Notes: generated by a model not told the origin, from the sequence alone. Counted from the stretch's first letter, positions 41,492-51,524 are shown. The stretch: 64,000 nt of DNA from Pseudidiomarina gelatinasegens (GCF_004025325.1 NZ_RSFE01000003.1:248001-312000), one strand, 5' to 3'. Numbers and translations: made by a program.

Positions 41492-41561
41492 CGTATCTCC
41501 TTGGCTGAATTGAAAAACTTCTACCCAGTATAACCATACTTTAAAGTTTTTTCCTGCCAGC

Positions 41562-41593
41562 AAAAAAAAACGGCCTCCCGAAGGAAGCCGTTT
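41562..41593 (-). terminator. Intrinsic terminator after the S10 operon
   Basis: On the minus strand AACGGCTTCC and GGAGGCCGTT pair (one G-U) around a UUCG tetraloop, followed by nine T residues. It starts 26 bp after the rpsQ stop. UUCG loops give unusually stable hairpins, so this should be an efficient terminator. Confidence 0.95.
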
Positions 41594-41618
41594 ATATTAC
41601 ACGTTTATTGGTAATCGA

Positions 41619-41882
41619 TTAGATTACTAATGCGCGCTCTACAATTTCAACAAGTGCCCAAGTCTTAGTCTTGGATACTGGACGCGTTTCGCGAACAATC
41701 ACGGTATCGCCAGTTTTACACTCATTGTTTTCGTCGTGTGCGTGCAATTTCGTGGTACGGGTAATGTACTTACCATATACCGGGTGTTTAACACGGCGAG
41801 TTACCGCAACAGTAATGGACTTGTCCATCTTATCGCTGGTTACACGACCTTGCAGAGTACGAACACGTTTTTCTTCAGCCAT
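41619..41882 (-). CDS. rpsQ: 30S ribosomal protein S17
   Basis: 87 residues. [20 protein letters not shown] and [20 protein letters not shown] are typical of S17, a primary 16S-binding OB-fold protein. Last gene of this S10 operon; the start overlaps the rpmC stop by one base. In E. coli rplN of the spc operon follows, but here a terminator and a BCCT transporter follow. Confidence 0.98.
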   Translation of the reverse strand: MAEEKRVRTLQGRVTSDKMDKSITVAVTRRVKHPVYGKYITRTTKLHAHDENNECKTGDTVIVRETRPVSKTKTWALVEIVERALVI

Positions 41883-42073
41883 TACGCACCTGCCTTCTCA
41901 GTCAGAATAGTCTTCACACGTGCAATATCACGACGCACTTGCTTCAACATGTGGGTTTGATTCAGCTGACCAGTTGCTGCTTGCATGCGCAGATTGAACT
42001 GCTCACGACGCAAACCCAGCAATTCTTCTTGCAGCTGCTCAACGGTTTTTTCTTTCAGTTCGCTAGCTTTCAT
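41882..42073 (-). CDS. rpmC: 50S ribosomal protein L29
   Basis: 63 residues, the same as E. coli. [19 protein letters not shown] and the [16 protein letters not shown] segment are diagnostic. L29 lies at the peptide exit tunnel next to L23. It overlaps both neighbours by one base (TAATG). Confidence 0.98.
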   Translation of the reverse strand: MKASELKEKTVEQLQEELLGLRREQFNLRMQAATGQLNQTHMLKQVRRDIARVKTILTEKAGA

Positions 42074-42486
42074 TACATCACCGTCCGAGTTACAAAGGTG
42101 GTTTTGAATGGCAGCTTACGTGCCGCAAGGTCAAACGCTTCACGCGCCAACTCTTCCGAAACACCGTCCATTTCATACAGGACACGACCTGGCTGAATTT
42201 GAGCTACCCAGTATTCCACGCTACCTTTACCTTTACCCATACGCACTTCAAGAGGCTTTTGAGTAATTGGCTTATCAGGGAACACGCGGATCCAGATCTT
42301 ACCTTGACGTTTCACGTGACGCGTCATGGCACGACGAGCCGCTTCGATTTGGCGAGCTGTCATACGACCACGCTCAACCGATTTTAAACCGAAAGTACCG
42401 AAGCTGACTTTGTTACCTGCTTGCGCCAGGCCGCGGTTACGGCCCTTGTGTACCTTACGGAATTTAGTACGCTTTGGTTGTAACAT
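42073..42486 (-). CDS. rplP: 50S ribosomal protein L16
   Basis: 137 residues. It begins [19 protein letters not shown] and has [20 protein letters not shown] and [13 protein letters not shown], typical of L16, which organises tRNA contacts near the A site. It follows rpsC by 11 bp. The arginine hydroxylated by YcfD in E. coli (near residue 81) has an Arg counterpart in the RMGKGKG segment. Confidence 0.98.
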   Translation of the reverse strand: MLQPKRTKFRKVHKGRNRGLAQAGNKVSFGTFGLKSVERGRMTARQIEAARRAMTRHVKRQGKIWIRVFPDKPITQKPLEVRMGKGKGSVEYWVAQIQPGRVLYEMDGVSEELAREAFDLAARKLPFKTTFVTRTVM

Positions 42487-42497
42487 ATCGTATCTCC

Positions 42498-43187
42498 TTA
42501 CTTACGGCCTTTAGGGCGTTTTGCTGGAGCTGCTGGTTTTTCCTCAGCAACAGGCATACCGCCAAGAACTTCGCCTTTGAAGATCCATACTTTGATACCA
42601 ATGATACCGTAAGTGGTGTTAGCTTCAGCGGTTGAATAATCGATGTCTGCACGCAATGTGTGCAATGGAACTCGACCTTCGCGGTACCATTCGGTACGTG
42701 CGATTTCCGCGCCGCCTAAACGGCCGCTAACTTCTACTTTGATACCTTTGGCGCCAAGACGCATTGCGTTCTGAACCGCGCGCTTCATAGCACGACGGAA
42801 CATTACACGGCGCACTAGCTGGCCAGCGATATTTTCAGCAACCAGTTGTGAGTCAAGCTCAGGCTTGCGCACTTCTGAGATGTTGATTTGCGCAGGAACA
42901 CCAGTCAGTTTTGAAACTGCTTGACGCAATTTCTCAACGTCTTCGCCTTTCTTACCAATCACAACGCCTGGACGGGCTGTGTGGATAGTCACGCGGATGC
43001 TCTTGGCAGGACGCTCGATGACGATACGAGAAACTGACGCGCTGGCCAATTTTTCGTTCAACATCTTACGAACCAAATGATCACTGTGCAGGTTATCAGC
43101 AAAATCTTTCGTATTCGCGAACCAGGTTGAATTCCATGGTTTGGTGATACCTAGGCGAATACCATTAGGATGTACTTTCTGACCCAT
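42498..43187 (-). CDS. rpsC: 30S ribosomal protein S3
   Basis: 229 residues. [14 protein letters not shown] at the start, KH-domain motif [16 protein letters not shown], and the C-terminal [15 protein letters not shown] stretch ([17 protein letters not shown]) are diagnostic. S3 forms part of the mRNA entry channel and helicase site. The tail ends in a Lys/Pro-rich segment. It follows rplV by 11 bp. Confidence 0.98.
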   Translation of the reverse strand: MGQKVHPNGIRLGITKPWNSTWFANTKDFADNLHSDHLVRKMLNEKLASASVSRIVIERPAKSIRVTIHTARPGVVIGKKGEDVEKLRQAVSKLTGVPAQINISEVRKPELDSQLVAENIAGQLVRRVMFRRAMKRAVQNAMRLGAKGIKVEVSGRLGGAEIARTEWYREGRVPLHTLRADIDYSTAEANTTYGIIGIKVWIFKGEVLGGMPVAEEKPAAPAKRPKGRK

Positions 43188-43198
43188 AATTTTATCTC

Positions 43199-43531
43199 CT
43201 AGCTATCTGATACAACCACAGTAATGTGGCTGGTACGCTTTAAGATACGATCAGCACGACCTTTCGCACGAGGCTTGATGCGTTTCATGGTTGGACCTTC
43301 GTCTACCATGATTTTAGCAACTTTTAACTCGTCGATGTCGGCACCTTCGTTGTGTTCAGCATTCGCAATCGCTGACTCCAACACCTTTTTCAGCAGCAAT
43401 GCTGCATCTTTAGGGCTGTAGTTCAAAACGTCCAGCGCTTTCGCTACTGGTAAACCGCGAATCTGATCCGCTACCAAACGCCCTTTTTGCGCAGAAAGCT
43501 TGGCAAACTTGTGAATAGCAATAGCTTCCAT
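43199..43531 (-). CDS. rplV: 50S ribosomal protein L22
   Basis: 110 residues, as in E. coli. [20 protein letters not shown] at the start and the exit-tunnel hairpin region [20 protein letters not shown] are clear. Changes in this hairpin give macrolide resistance elsewhere; no deletion is evident here. Internal gene of the S10 operon. Confidence 0.98.
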   Translation of the reverse strand: MEAIAIHKFAKLSAQKGRLVADQIRGLPVAKALDVLNYSPKDAALLLKKVLESAIANAEHNEGADIDELKVAKIMVDEGPTMKRIKPRAKGRADRILKRTSHITVVVSDS

Positions 43532-43543
43532 CTCATGTCTCCC

Positions 43544-43822
43544 TTAGCGTTTCTTCGCTTTCTTATCAGCGGCGTGGCCACGATAAGTGCGTGTTGGTGC
43601 GAATTCGCCAAGCTTGTGACCAATCATTTCGTCAGAAACGAAAACTGGTACGTGCTGGCGACCGTTATGAACAGCGATTGTTAGGCCGATCATATCAGGG
43701 ATAATCATTGAACGACGGGACCAAGTTTTAATTGGCTTTTTGTCCCCGGCTTCCAACGCTTTCTCCACCTTGTTAAGTAGGTGAAGGTCTATAAATGGAC
43801 CTTTTTTAAGAGAACGTGGCAT
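43544..43822 (-). CDS. rpsS: 30S ribosomal protein S19
   Basis: 92 residues. [20 protein letters not shown] and the [21 protein letters not shown] end are the family signatures. S19 is in the 30S head and partners RimM during assembly. It follows rplB by 16 bp. Confidence 0.98.
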   Translation of the reverse strand: MPRSLKKGPFIDLHLLNKVEKALEAGDKKPIKTWSRRSMIIPDMIGLTIAVHNGRQHVPVFVSDEMIGHKLGEFAPTRTYRGHAADKKAKKR

Positions 43823-43838
43823 GTTAGATCCTCAACTC

Positions 43839-44663
43839 TTATTTGTTGCGACGACGTACGATGAACTTATCTGTACGCTTGTTCTTACGGGTCTTATAAC
43901 CCTTAGTCGGAGTACCCCATGGGGTAACCGGATGACGACCACCTGAAGTACGACCTTCACCACCACCGTGTGGGTGATCAACTGGGTTCATTGCCACACC
44001 GCGAACGGTAGGACGAACACCACGCCAGCGCGTTGCACCAGCTTTACCCAATTGACGCAGCATGTGTTCTGCGTTGCCTACTTCGCCGATGGTTGCACGG
44101 CAGTCCGACTGAATTCGGCGCATTTCGCCAGAACGCAGACGTACAGTAACGTACGCGCCGTCACGAGCTAGAAGCTGTACTGACGCACCAGCTGAACGAG
44201 CCAGCTGAGCACCTTTACCAGGCTTCATTTCGATAGCGTGTATTACTGAACCCACTGGAATGTTACGCAGTGGCAGTGTGTTACCGCTTTTGATCGGTGC
44301 ATCTGAACCAGAAGCTACTTTATCACCAGCCTTCATGCCTTTTGGAGCAAGAATGTAGCGACGTTCGCCATCTGCATACAGAATCAAAGCGATGTTCGCT
44401 GAACGGTTTGGATCATATTCCAAACGCTCAACTTTCGCTGGGATACCGTCTTTATCGCGTTTAAAGTCGACCATACGGTAGTGATGCTTGTGACCACCGC
44501 CAATATGACGAACTGTAATGCGACCATTGTTATTACGACCACCTTTTTTGTTGTTTTTATCCAACAATGGGGCGTAAGGCTTACCTTTGTACAGGTCTTC
44601 GTTAACCACTTTAACGACGTGGCGACGACCTGGAGACGTAGGCTTACACTTAACTAATGCCAT
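43839..44663 (-). CDS. rplB: 50S ribosomal protein L2
   Basis: 274 residues (E. coli 273). [19 protein letters not shown], the [19 protein letters not shown] motif and the C-terminal [19 protein letters not shown], with the histidine near the peptidyl-transferase centre, are all present. Follows rplW by 14 bp. Confidence 0.99.
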   Translation of the reverse strand: MALVKCKPTSPGRRHVVKVVNEDLYKGKPYAPLLDKNNKKGGRNNNGRITVRHIGGGHKHHYRMVDFKRDKDGIPAKVERLEYDPNRSANIALILYADGERRYILAPKGMKAGDKVASGSDAPIKSGNTLPLRNIPVGSVIHAIEMKPGKGAQLARSAGASVQLLARDGAYVTVRLRSGEMRRIQSDCRATIGEVGNAEHMLRQLGKAGATRWRGVRPTVRGVAMNPVDHPHGGGEGRTSGGRHPVTPWGTPTKGYKTRKNKRTDKFIVRRRNK

Positions 44664-44677
44664 GTGAATTCCTCCTG

Positions 44678-44980
44678 TTACTCAGCGCCGCCGACGAAGT
44701 CGATGTCCGCACCTTCTTTCAGTGTGACATACGCTTTTTTCCAGTCGCTGCGCTTACCGAAGCGAGCGCCGGTACGTTTGGTTTTGCCTTTTACGTTCAC
44801 AGTGCGAACGCCTTCAACTTCAACTTCAAACAACTTTTCTACCGCTGCTTTGATTTGAGGTTTAGTTGCGTCTTTCGCTACTTTGAACACGACAGTGTTA
44901 GCTGTTTCTGCAGTCGTAGTAGACTTTTCAGAAACGTGAGGAGCAAGAATTACAGTCAGCAAACGTTCTTCGCGCATCAT
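44678..44980 (-). CDS. rplW: 50S ribosomal protein L23
   Basis: 100 residues. It starts [20 protein letters not shown] and has the [17 protein letters not shown] loop that reaches the exit tunnel and docks trigger factor and Ffh. Its start overlaps the rplD stop by four bases. Confidence 0.98.
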   Translation of the reverse strand: MMREERLLTVILAPHVSEKSTTTAETANTVVFKVAKDATKPQIKAAVEKLFEVEVEGVRTVNVKGKTKRTGARFGKRSDWKKAYVTLKEGADIDFVGGAE

Positions 44981-45582
44981 GATAATACCTCCTCGATTTG
45001 CTTCACTGCGTCAGCAGTCATCAAAACTTTTTCAAAAGCAATCAGGCTTACTGGGTCAAGACCTTGAACATCGCGAACATCAACTTTATGCAAGTTGCGT
45101 GCGGCTAAGAACAAATTCTCTTCCACTTCTTTAGTCACGATAAGAACGTCGTTCAAATCCATTGACTTCAGCTGAGCTGCTAATGCTTTAGTTTTTGGTG
45201 AATCAACACCAAATTTCTCTACCACGATTAAACGATCTTGACGAACAAGTTCAGACAAGATGCTTTTCATTGCACCGCGGTACATTTTCTTATTTACTTT
45301 TTGGTCGTGGCTGCGTGGTTTCGCTGCAAACGTCGTACCACCAGAGCGCCAAATTGGGCTGCGGATAGTACCTGCGCGAGCACGGCCAGTACCCTTCTGA
45401 CGCCATGGCTTTTTGCCACCGCCAGATACTTCAGAACGCGTCTTTTGTGCCTTGGTGCCCTGACGAGCGCCTGCAGCATAAGCAACGACTACCTGATGAA
45501 TCAGAGCTTCGTTGAACTCACGTCCAAAGGTAGCTTCGGAAACTTCAAGAGCGCCTTTTGCGTCTTTTAATGTTAATTCCAT
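44977..45582 (-). CDS. rplD: 50S ribosomal protein L4
   Basis: 201 residues from ATG 45582, the E. coli length; ATG 45588 two codons earlier lies too close to the GAGGAG ribosome site. The tunnel loop region [19 protein letters not shown] and [19 protein letters not shown] are clear. In enterobacteria L4 represses its own operon by acting on the rpsJ leader, and a similar leader is visible here. Confidence 0.98.
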   Translation of the reverse strand: MELTLKDAKGALEVSEATFGREFNEALIHQVVVAYAAGARQGTKAQKTRSEVSGGGKKPWRQKGTGRARAGTIRSPIWRSGGTTFAAKPRSHDQKVNKKMYRGAMKSILSELVRQDRLIVVEKFGVDSPKTKALAAQLKSMDLNDVLIVTKEVEENLFLAARNLHKVDVRDVQGLDPVSLIAFEKVLMTADAVKQIEEVLS

Positions 45583-45600
45583 CACCATTCTCCTCAGACG

Positions 45601-46245
45601 TTACGCCTTTGCCTTGACTGCTGGCTTAACGATTACATCGCCGCCAATAGCACCAGGGACAGCACCACGAATCAGCAACAAGCCACGCTCTGCGTCTACG
45701 CGTACTACGTCAAGCGTTTGTACGGTAATTTGCTTGTTACCCATCTGACCTGCCATCTTTTTGCCCTTGAATACCCGACCCGGAGACTGGTTCTGACCGA
45801 TAGAACCCGGCGCACGATGCGACAACGAGTTACCATGGGTAGCGTCTTGAGTACGGAAATTCCAGCGCTTAACAGCACCTTGGAAACCTTTACCTTTAGA
45901 GGTACCGGTAACGTCTACTTTTTTGGTGTCCGCAAAAATTTCTACAGTGATTTCTGAACCCACTGCATAATCATCACCTTCACCGTTCTCTAGGCGGAAT
46001 TCCCAGAGACCGCGACCTGCTTCGACACCCGCTTTCGCGAAGTGACCAGCAAGTGGTTTAGTAACGCGGTTTGCTTTTTTTGTACCTGCAGTCACTTGAA
46101 GCGCGCGGTAACCGTCAGTTTCCTCAGTTTTCACCTGAGTCACACGGTTTGCTGTCACTTCGATCACAGTAACAGGTACAGAAGCGCCGTCTTCTTGGAA
46201 GACGCGAGTCATTCCTACTTTACGACCGACTAGACCAATAGCCAT
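45601..46245 (-). CDS. rplC: 50S ribosomal protein L3
   Basis: 214 residues (E. coli 209). [20 protein letters not shown] at the start; the long extension to the peptidyl-transferase centre includes the [20 protein letters not shown] region with the glutamine methylated by PrmB in E. coli. It follows rpsJ by 38 bp. Confidence 0.98.
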   Translation of the reverse strand: MAIGLVGRKVGMTRVFQEDGASVPVTVIEVTANRVTQVKTEETDGYRALQVTAGTKKANRVTKPLAGHFAKAGVEAGRGLWEFRLENGEGDDYAVGSEITVEIFADTKKVDVTGTSKGKGFQGAVKRWNFRTQDATHGNSLSHRAPGSIGQNQSPGRVFKGKKMAGQMGNKQITVQTLDVVRVDAERGLLLIRGAVPGAIGGDVIVKPAVKAKA

Positions 46246-46283
46246 TGTTAAAACCTCTCGTGTGTAATCCTATTACTGTCCGC

Positions 46284-46772
<489 letters not shown>

Positions 46773-46778
46773 CCGCGA

Positions 46779-46806
46779 ATTATACGCTTTTAAAGGGAAA
46801 AAGCAA
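46779..46806 (-). promoter_or_regulatory. Promoter of the S10 ribosomal protein operon
   Basis: On the minus strand TTGCTT (46801-46806), 16 bp spacer, perfect TATAAT (46779-46784), about 180 bp before rpsJ. A GC-rich stretch (CGCGGCC) follows the -10 box, as in stringently controlled promoters. Confidence 0.75.
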
Positions 46807-46813
46807 CATCGAT

Positions 46814-46968
46814 GTTCGTGATTCGTTATTCGTGTTTCGTGCGCTTCGCTGTTCGTCCGCTTCGCTCTTCGGTAGTTTGTGTTTCGAATAGTGCGAAGCA
46901 CGCACGAACAGTGAGCGAAGCGAACATACGAATAACGAATAACGAATAACCAATAACCAATAACGCTC
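46814..46968. repeat. Palindromic intergenic repeat with heptamer tandem
   Basis: The only gene-free stretch above 300 bp (46596-46982) holds the S10 leader and this element. Two arms of roughly 50 bases (46814-46869 and 46889-46962) are imperfect inverted copies that share ATTCGTTATTCGT, CTTCGCT, GTTCGT and GCTTCGC blocks around a central 20-odd-base loop. The right arm ends in five heptamers, three CGAATAA then two CCAATAA. RNA from either strand would fold into a long hairpin. It lies after the M19 dipeptidase stop and directly against the -35 box of the S10 promoter. It has no open frame and no target-site duplication that I can see. Confidence 0.7.
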
Positions 46969-46982
46969 TTATTTTTTAGTTC

Positions 46983-48182
46983 TTAGTGTTTCGCTGCGTA
47001 GTCTTCGGCTTCGCGCCATACACGAACAAAGTTTTTATATAAGATTTTCTCGATGTCAGCTTCGCTGTAACCACGGTCCAGCAGGCCTTGCACCAGATTT
47101 GGGTAGGTTGTTACATCTTTTAAGCCAACCGGTAATGAGTCGCCTACGCCGTCGTAGTCAGAACCAATACCGATATAATCGATACCCACTAAGTTTTTCA
47201 CGTGGTCAATGTGGTCAAGAACTTCTTCAAGTGTGGCATATGGGAACGGGTTTTTCGCGCGAACTTCTGCAATACGCTTTTCAGCCTCATCAGAACCTTC
47301 ACCAAACTGTTCATTAATAGCCGCAATTTGCTTGCGTACAATGTCACCGTAACGATTCGCCTGTTGCGTCACAAACGATGAACCGAAGTTGATCATAATA
47401 ACACCGCCATTTTTGGCGAGGCCCTTGATCATCTCGTCACTCATGTTGCGTTCAAATCCAGGAGTGTAGGTGCGCAGCGATGAGTGCGATGCAATAACCG
47501 GCACTTCTGATATTTCCACGGCCTGCCAAAACGCTTCGTCCGATACGTGTGAAATATCAACCATCACACCAACTTTATTCATTTCTTTGACCAGCTCTTT
47601 ACCGAATGGGCTCAAGCCATTCCATTGACGTCGAATATCATAAGATGAATCTGAGATATGGTTCGACTGGCTATGCGCCAATGTAATATAACGAATACCA
47701 CGATTGTAGAATTCGTATAAATTATTCATGTCGCCTTCAATCGGTGAACCATTTTCCATGCCAAGTGCGATAGAAATTACACCGCGTTCTTGTTGTTGCA
47801 TTGCTTGGTCAACGCTATAAGCCATCGCAAATTTGTGCGGCGCGCGCCAGGCAAGTGCTTCCATACTATCTATAAGCTGATGCGCCAATTGATAGCTAGC
47901 ACCTTTGGTTTGTTCTAATTGAGCAGGAATATAAATCGACATGAATGGGACGTTCAATCCGCCCTGTTTTGCACGTGGGTAATCAAAATCACCACGCGCT
48001 GTCGCGCGCGTTACGTCTTCCCAGTCTTTATTCAGACGATATGGCACATCGATATGGGTATCAATGATCAGGTTTTTTTGTGCAATTTCATGCGCACGCT
48101 CACTCGCGGTGTACTGCTGAGCTGCGGCTGCAGTTGTCAGGCTTAGGGCGCCGACCAACCCCAAAACAAGCGGCTTATTCAC
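46983..48182 (-). CDS. Exported membrane dipeptidase, peptidase family M19
   Basis: 399 residues with a signal peptide (1-21, ending AAAAA). The renal-dipeptidase fold has the zinc site motif LIIDTHIDVPYRL near residue 40, the bridging glutamate in LGMENGSPIE, then ITLAHSQSNHISDS, VDISHVSDEAFW and VIASHSSLR with zinc-ligand histidines, and a late GIGSDYDGVG. It would hydrolyse dipeptides, including D-residue or dehydro ones, in the periplasm. It lies 64 bp after two small genes on the same strand (48247-48639) and may be cotranscribed with them. Confidence 0.93.
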   Translation of the reverse strand: MNKPLVLGLVGALSLTTAAAAQQYTASERAHEIAQKNLIIDTHIDVPYRLNKDWEDVTRATARGDFDYPRAKQGGLNVPFMSIYIPAQLEQTKGASYQLAHQLIDSMEALAWRAPHKFAMAYSVDQAMQQQERGVISIALGMENGSPIEGDMNNLYEFYNRGIRYITLAHSQSNHISDSSYDIRRQWNGLSPFGKELVKEMNKVGVMVDISHVSDEAFWQAVEISEVPVIASHSSLRTYTPGFERNMSDEMIKGLAKNGGVIMINFGSSFVTQQANRYGDIVRKQIAAINEQFGEGSDEAEKRIAEVRAKNPFPYATLEEVLDHIDHVKNLVGIDYIGIGSDYDGVGDSLPVGLKDVTTYPNLVQGLLDRGYSEADIEKILYKNFVRVWREAEDYAAKH

Positions 48183-48246
48183 GCTGCAACTTCCTCTTTA
48201 TAATAGTTAAAAGTGAAGTTCAGCCTACCACATGTTTACTACGCAT

Positions 48247-48363
48247 TCACTTGGATTTGTCGACGCTCACCGCAGTGGAAACGATAACGACCGCACCTGC
48301 AACCACTGTACCCAATACAGGGGCGGCCATCATCACAACCAACAAGCTAGATTGCATCCACAT
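48247..48363 (-). CDS. 38-residue hydrophobic peptide
   Basis: A small frame starting 3 bp after the stop of the 90-residue gene, with GAGGA about 7 bases before its ATG. The peptide starts MWMQSSLLVVMMAAPVLGTV and continues with a hydrophobic valine-rich stretch to residue 33, ending SVDKSK, so it should be a single-pass membrane peptide. No family recognised. The ribosome site, coupling and hydrophobic pattern suggest it is real, but at this size chance cannot be excluded. Confidence 0.55.
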   Translation of the reverse strand: MWMQSSLLVVMMAAPVLGTVVAGAVVIVSTAVSVDKSK

Positions 48364-48366
48364 CGG

Positions 48367-48639
48367 TTATTCCTCGTTGCCAGCTAGGTAATCAGCTGCG
48401 GCTTCTGCCACGGTTGAGGCAACACGGCTTGGATTTAATGCAAATTTGAATTCAGCAAAGTATTGCACCAGCTCTAATTGATTTTCTGCTTTAACTTGGC
48501 TGCGAGTTACTTCAACTTCCTGCTGAATGCTACGTTGCAAAGAAGACTCAAGCACGTCGCGCGGTTGTGATTCGTTAGCAAAGGCAGAACCTGCAAATAC
48601 GCTAGATAATAAAATGACTGTTGCGATAGTGGTTTTCAT
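48367..48639 (-). CDS. Small exported protein of unknown function
   Basis: 90 residues. A signal peptide (1-21, ending in AFA) is followed by a mature chain of about 69 residues that is predicted helical, polar and acidic, with SLQRSIQQEVEVTRSQVKAE, FAEFKFALNPSRVAST and a final AAADYLAGNEE. There are no cysteines. I do not recognise the family. The start has GGAG 9 bases upstream. It is followed by the 38-residue peptide gene and the M19 dipeptidase. Confidence 0.75.
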   Translation of the reverse strand: MKTTIATVILLSSVFAGSAFANESQPRDVLESSLQRSIQQEVEVTRSQVKAENQLELVQYFAEFKFALNPSRVASTVAEAAADYLAGNEE

Positions 48640-48764
48640 GGGTTATCTCCTGTAAATAAAGTGACTATTTATTTAGTCGACAGGAATAATGCAAAGGTTG
48701 TGCCAACTTCTAAATTTTATTATGGATCTAGGATTAACCACATATTTTCAGTGCGTTAGAAATG

Positions 48765-48792
48765 AAAAAGCCGTACATGTGTACGGCTCTTT
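48765..48792 (-). terminator. Intrinsic terminator of dusA
   Basis: A perfect inverted repeat, AGCCGTACA with TGTACGGCT, around a 2-base centre. On the minus strand it is followed by TTTTC. It lies 26 bp after the dusA stop. Confidence 0.85.
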
Positions 48793-48817
48793 GGTATGGT
48801 GGGGAACACAAGGAATG

Positions 48818-49846
48818 TTAACTAACATCAGCCTCGTTAGCGAAATCGGCTACTTTTTCGGCAAAATGTAAACGTGCTTGAATAACTTCACCATATGCAG
48901 CCTCTATGACGCTACGCGCATCCACTGCTGTTGGCCCTTGCTGGCTTAATACTTGACGCCACTTTTTGGCACCAGGCCCGCCTTGAAAAAGCCCAATCAT
49001 ATGGCGCAGTACGTGCCAAGGACGCCCCCCAGTTAATACATGGGCATCGGTGTAGCTAATCATTTCTTCTAAAACATGTTCGATGTTCAATTCATGTTGT
49101 TCACCGAACAAACCGTCAAATTGGGTTAGTAGCAATGGGTTTTGATAAGCTTCTCGCCCGATCATGACACCATCTACGTACTCCAAATGATGCTTAATTT
49201 CGTCGACTGTCTTAATACCACCATTAATTGAAATGTGTAGCTCCGGGTACCGTTGCTTCATACGATACACGCGATCATAACGCAGCGGCGGAATATCTCG
49301 GTTTTGTTTCGGGCTTAACCCTTTCAACCAAGCATTGCGCGCGTGCAAGGTAAAATGCTCGCAGCCGGCATCAATCACCGGCTCAAGGAATGCTTGCAGA
49401 TATTCGTCGCTATCGTGTTCGTCTATTCCTAATCGCGTTTTCACTGACACCACAGTGTTAGGCGACGCGGCCTTCATAGCTTTCACACAAGCAGCGACCG
49501 TTTCAGGTTGCGCCATTAGGCAAGCACCAAAGCTGCCATTCTGAACACGATCCGAAGGGCAGCCAACATTAATGTTCACTTCTCGGTAGCCACGATCTGC
49601 GGCCCGCACGGTGCAATCGGCCATTGCTGCAGGATCACTGCCACCAAGCTGCAACACCACGGGTTGCTCCGCAGCGTTGAATTGCAAGAAGTCCATCTTG
49701 CCGTGAATAATCGCGCCGGTAGTGACCATTTCAGTGTAAAGCACTGATTTATGAGTTAATAACCGATGAAAATACCGACAGTGACGGTCCGTCCAATCGA
49801 GCATGGGCGCAATCGATATCAATTTGTCAGCGTAGTTTATAGTCAT
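48818..49846 (-). CDS. dusA: tRNA-dihydrouridine(20/20a) synthase
   Basis: 342 residues. It begins with the FMN barrel signature ISIAPMLDWTDRHCRYFHRLL (DusA-type MxxWTDRHCRxF), carries the catalytic cysteine in NVGCPSDRVQ, and has the GDRPWHVLRHMxGLF-type motif as GGRPWHVLRHMIGLFQG, which distinguishes DusA from DusB and DusC. It reduces U20 and U20a of tRNA with NADPH. It stands alone with its own terminator. Confidence 0.95.
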   Translation of the reverse strand: MTINYADKLISIAPMLDWTDRHCRYFHRLLTHKSVLYTEMVTTGAIIHGKMDFLQFNAAEQPVVLQLGGSDPAAMADCTVRAADRGYREVNINVGCPSDRVQNGSFGACLMAQPETVAACVKAMKAASPNTVVSVKTRLGIDEHDSDEYLQAFLEPVIDAGCEHFTLHARNAWLKGLSPKQNRDIPPLRYDRVYRMKQRYPELHISINGGIKTVDEIKHHLEYVDGVMIGREAYQNPLLLTQFDGLFGEQHELNIEHVLEEMISYTDAHVLTGGRPWHVLRHMIGLFQGGPGAKKWRQVLSQQGPTAVDARSVIEAAYGEVIQARLHFAEKVADFANEADVS

Positions 49847-49913
49847 CGGTTCTCAATTTAACGTTAGTTCATCAGTTCAAATATAAAACGGCGCGCGATT
49901 CTACCACTCTTGC

Positions 49914-51455
49914 TTAGTAAGGGCTAGCCAACACCGGTGCACGACGCGCTTGCGTTCTTACTTCATAACCGTATGCGGCTTCAATCAAGGTTGCTTCGCT
50001 ATTTGCGGTGCCAAAAAAGCTCAATCCTACTGGCATGTGGTGCACAAAGCCCATCGGCACTGTGATGTGTGGGTAGCCAGCAACCGCAGCAGCACTGCTC
50101 GCAGAACCCGTGAAATGATCGCCGTTAATAAAGTCGATTTTCCATGCTGGGGAAACTGTAGGGGCAATCAGTACATCAAGGTCGTTCGCTGACAGCACGG
50201 CATCGATGCCCTCCTCCCGCGCTTTACGACGCGCATCCGTAAGCGCTTTTTCATAGCCTTCACGATCGCTTTGGCGCGCCAGCGCCATTTCAAACAGTTC
50301 CTGACCGAACCACTTCATGGTGACACTCGATGCCGCCTTGTTCGCAGCAATCAAATCTTCAAGAGTGCTGAACTCAGGGTGTGGACTTTGGGCAAAGTAA
50401 GTGCGCAGCCCTTCGCCAAATTCATACAGCAATACCGAGTACTCATCGCCCCCCCAATTGCGTCCATTCGGGAACTCCAAGTCGTCAACGATAATTGCAC
50501 CTGCGGCCTTCAATACGTCCAGTTGTGCATTGAACACTTGGTCCAGCTGAGTGTTGTATCCCGCTAAATCGCGCATTACACCAATGCGCTTACCTGCAAG
50601 GCCGTCACGACGTAAGCTTTGCTTATAATCAATGTCTGAGGCAAAGCTCGCTGAATCGCTCTCATCGACGCCGCGCATCGCCATCAACAGGTGCACCGCA
50701 TCTGCAACACTGCGAGCAATTGGTCCAGCGGTATCTTGGCTGTGTGAAATAGGAATAATGCCGTCACGACTCAGCAAACCCACCGTTGGCTTAATCGTAA
50801 CCACACCGCTAATCGCTGATGGGCAAACCAAGCTACCATCGGTTTCGGTACCTACTGCCACGGTTACAAAGTTAGCGCTTACTGCAACAGCAGATCCTGA
50901 ACTTGAACCACAGGCTGTGCGTGTCGTGTCATAAGGGTTCTTTACTAAACCACCCAAGCTACTCCAGCCCGAAGAAGAATTGGTTGAACGAAAATTTGCC
51001 CATTCGCTTAGGTTGGCTTTACCAAGAATAATCGCGCCAGCATCGCGCAACTGCTGCACAATAAAAGCATCATCAGGCGGCATATGATCGCGCAGTAGAT
51101 AGGAACCTGCAGTATTCGCTAGCCCATCAGCTGTATCAATGTTGTCTTTCAGCAATACGGGTATCCCGTGCATTGGCCCACGGTATTTACCTGCTTGGCG
51201 TTCGGCGTCAAGCTTTGCAGCAACGTCCAGTAATTTTTCGCGTTGTTGTAGTGAGATAACCGCGCGTAGATTGGCACCGTCAGTATTGTGTTTCTCAATC
51301 TGGGTTAAATAACGCTCAACCAGTGCAACACTGGTTAATTCGCCCCGTTTAAATTGTTGCTGTAACGCGTCAATTGAAGCGCCGTCTGCGGCAATTGCCA
51401 CAATACTGAACACATACAGACAAACCAACAATCCCAGTTTTTTTATAATTTTCAT
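49914..51455 (-). CDS. Exported amidase (amidase signature family)
   Basis: 513 residues from ATG 51455, with AAGGA upstream; the longer frame to 51581 runs into the zur gene on the other strand. A signal peptide covers residues 1-23. The amidase signature is intact: the catalytic lysine in PVLLKDNIDT, then GSSSGSAVAVSANFVTVAVG with the serine-rich core, and TETDGSLVCPSAISGVV with the nucleophile serine. It would hydrolyse amides in the periplasm; the natural substrate is unknown. It resembles exported relatives of glutamyl-tRNA amidotransferase subunit A but no gatB or gatC is near. Divergent from zur, overlapping nothing. Confidence 0.88.
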   Translation of the reverse strand: MKIIKKLGLLVCLYVFSIVAIAADGASIDALQQQFKRGELTSVALVERYLTQIEKHNTDGANLRAVISLQQREKLLDVAAKLDAERQAGKYRGPMHGIPVLLKDNIDTADGLANTAGSYLLRDHMPPDDAFIVQQLRDAGAIILGKANLSEWANFRSTNSSSGWSSLGGLVKNPYDTTRTACGSSSGSAVAVSANFVTVAVGTETDGSLVCPSAISGVVTIKPTVGLLSRDGIIPISHSQDTAGPIARSVADAVHLLMAMRGVDESDSASFASDIDYKQSLRRDGLAGKRIGVMRDLAGYNTQLDQVFNAQLDVLKAAGAIIVDDLEFPNGRNWGGDEYSVLLYEFGEGLRTYFAQSPHPEFSTLEDLIAANKAASSVTMKWFGQELFEMALARQSDREGYEKALTDARRKAREEGIDAVLSANDLDVLIAPTVSPAWKIDFINGDHFTGSASSAAAVAGYPHITVPMGFVHHMPVGLSFFGTANSEATLIEAAYGYEVRTQARRAPVLASPY

Positions 51456-51524
51456 TGTTGTTTCCTTTAATAAGCCAATAGATGGAGCTTTGCGCCTTAT
51501 GATTCCGATGGTAAACTGCGCTGT

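Noticed and set aside
46921-46968. Heptamer repeats considered as a CRISPR array
   Set aside because: The units are 7 bases with no spacers, and there are no cas genes.
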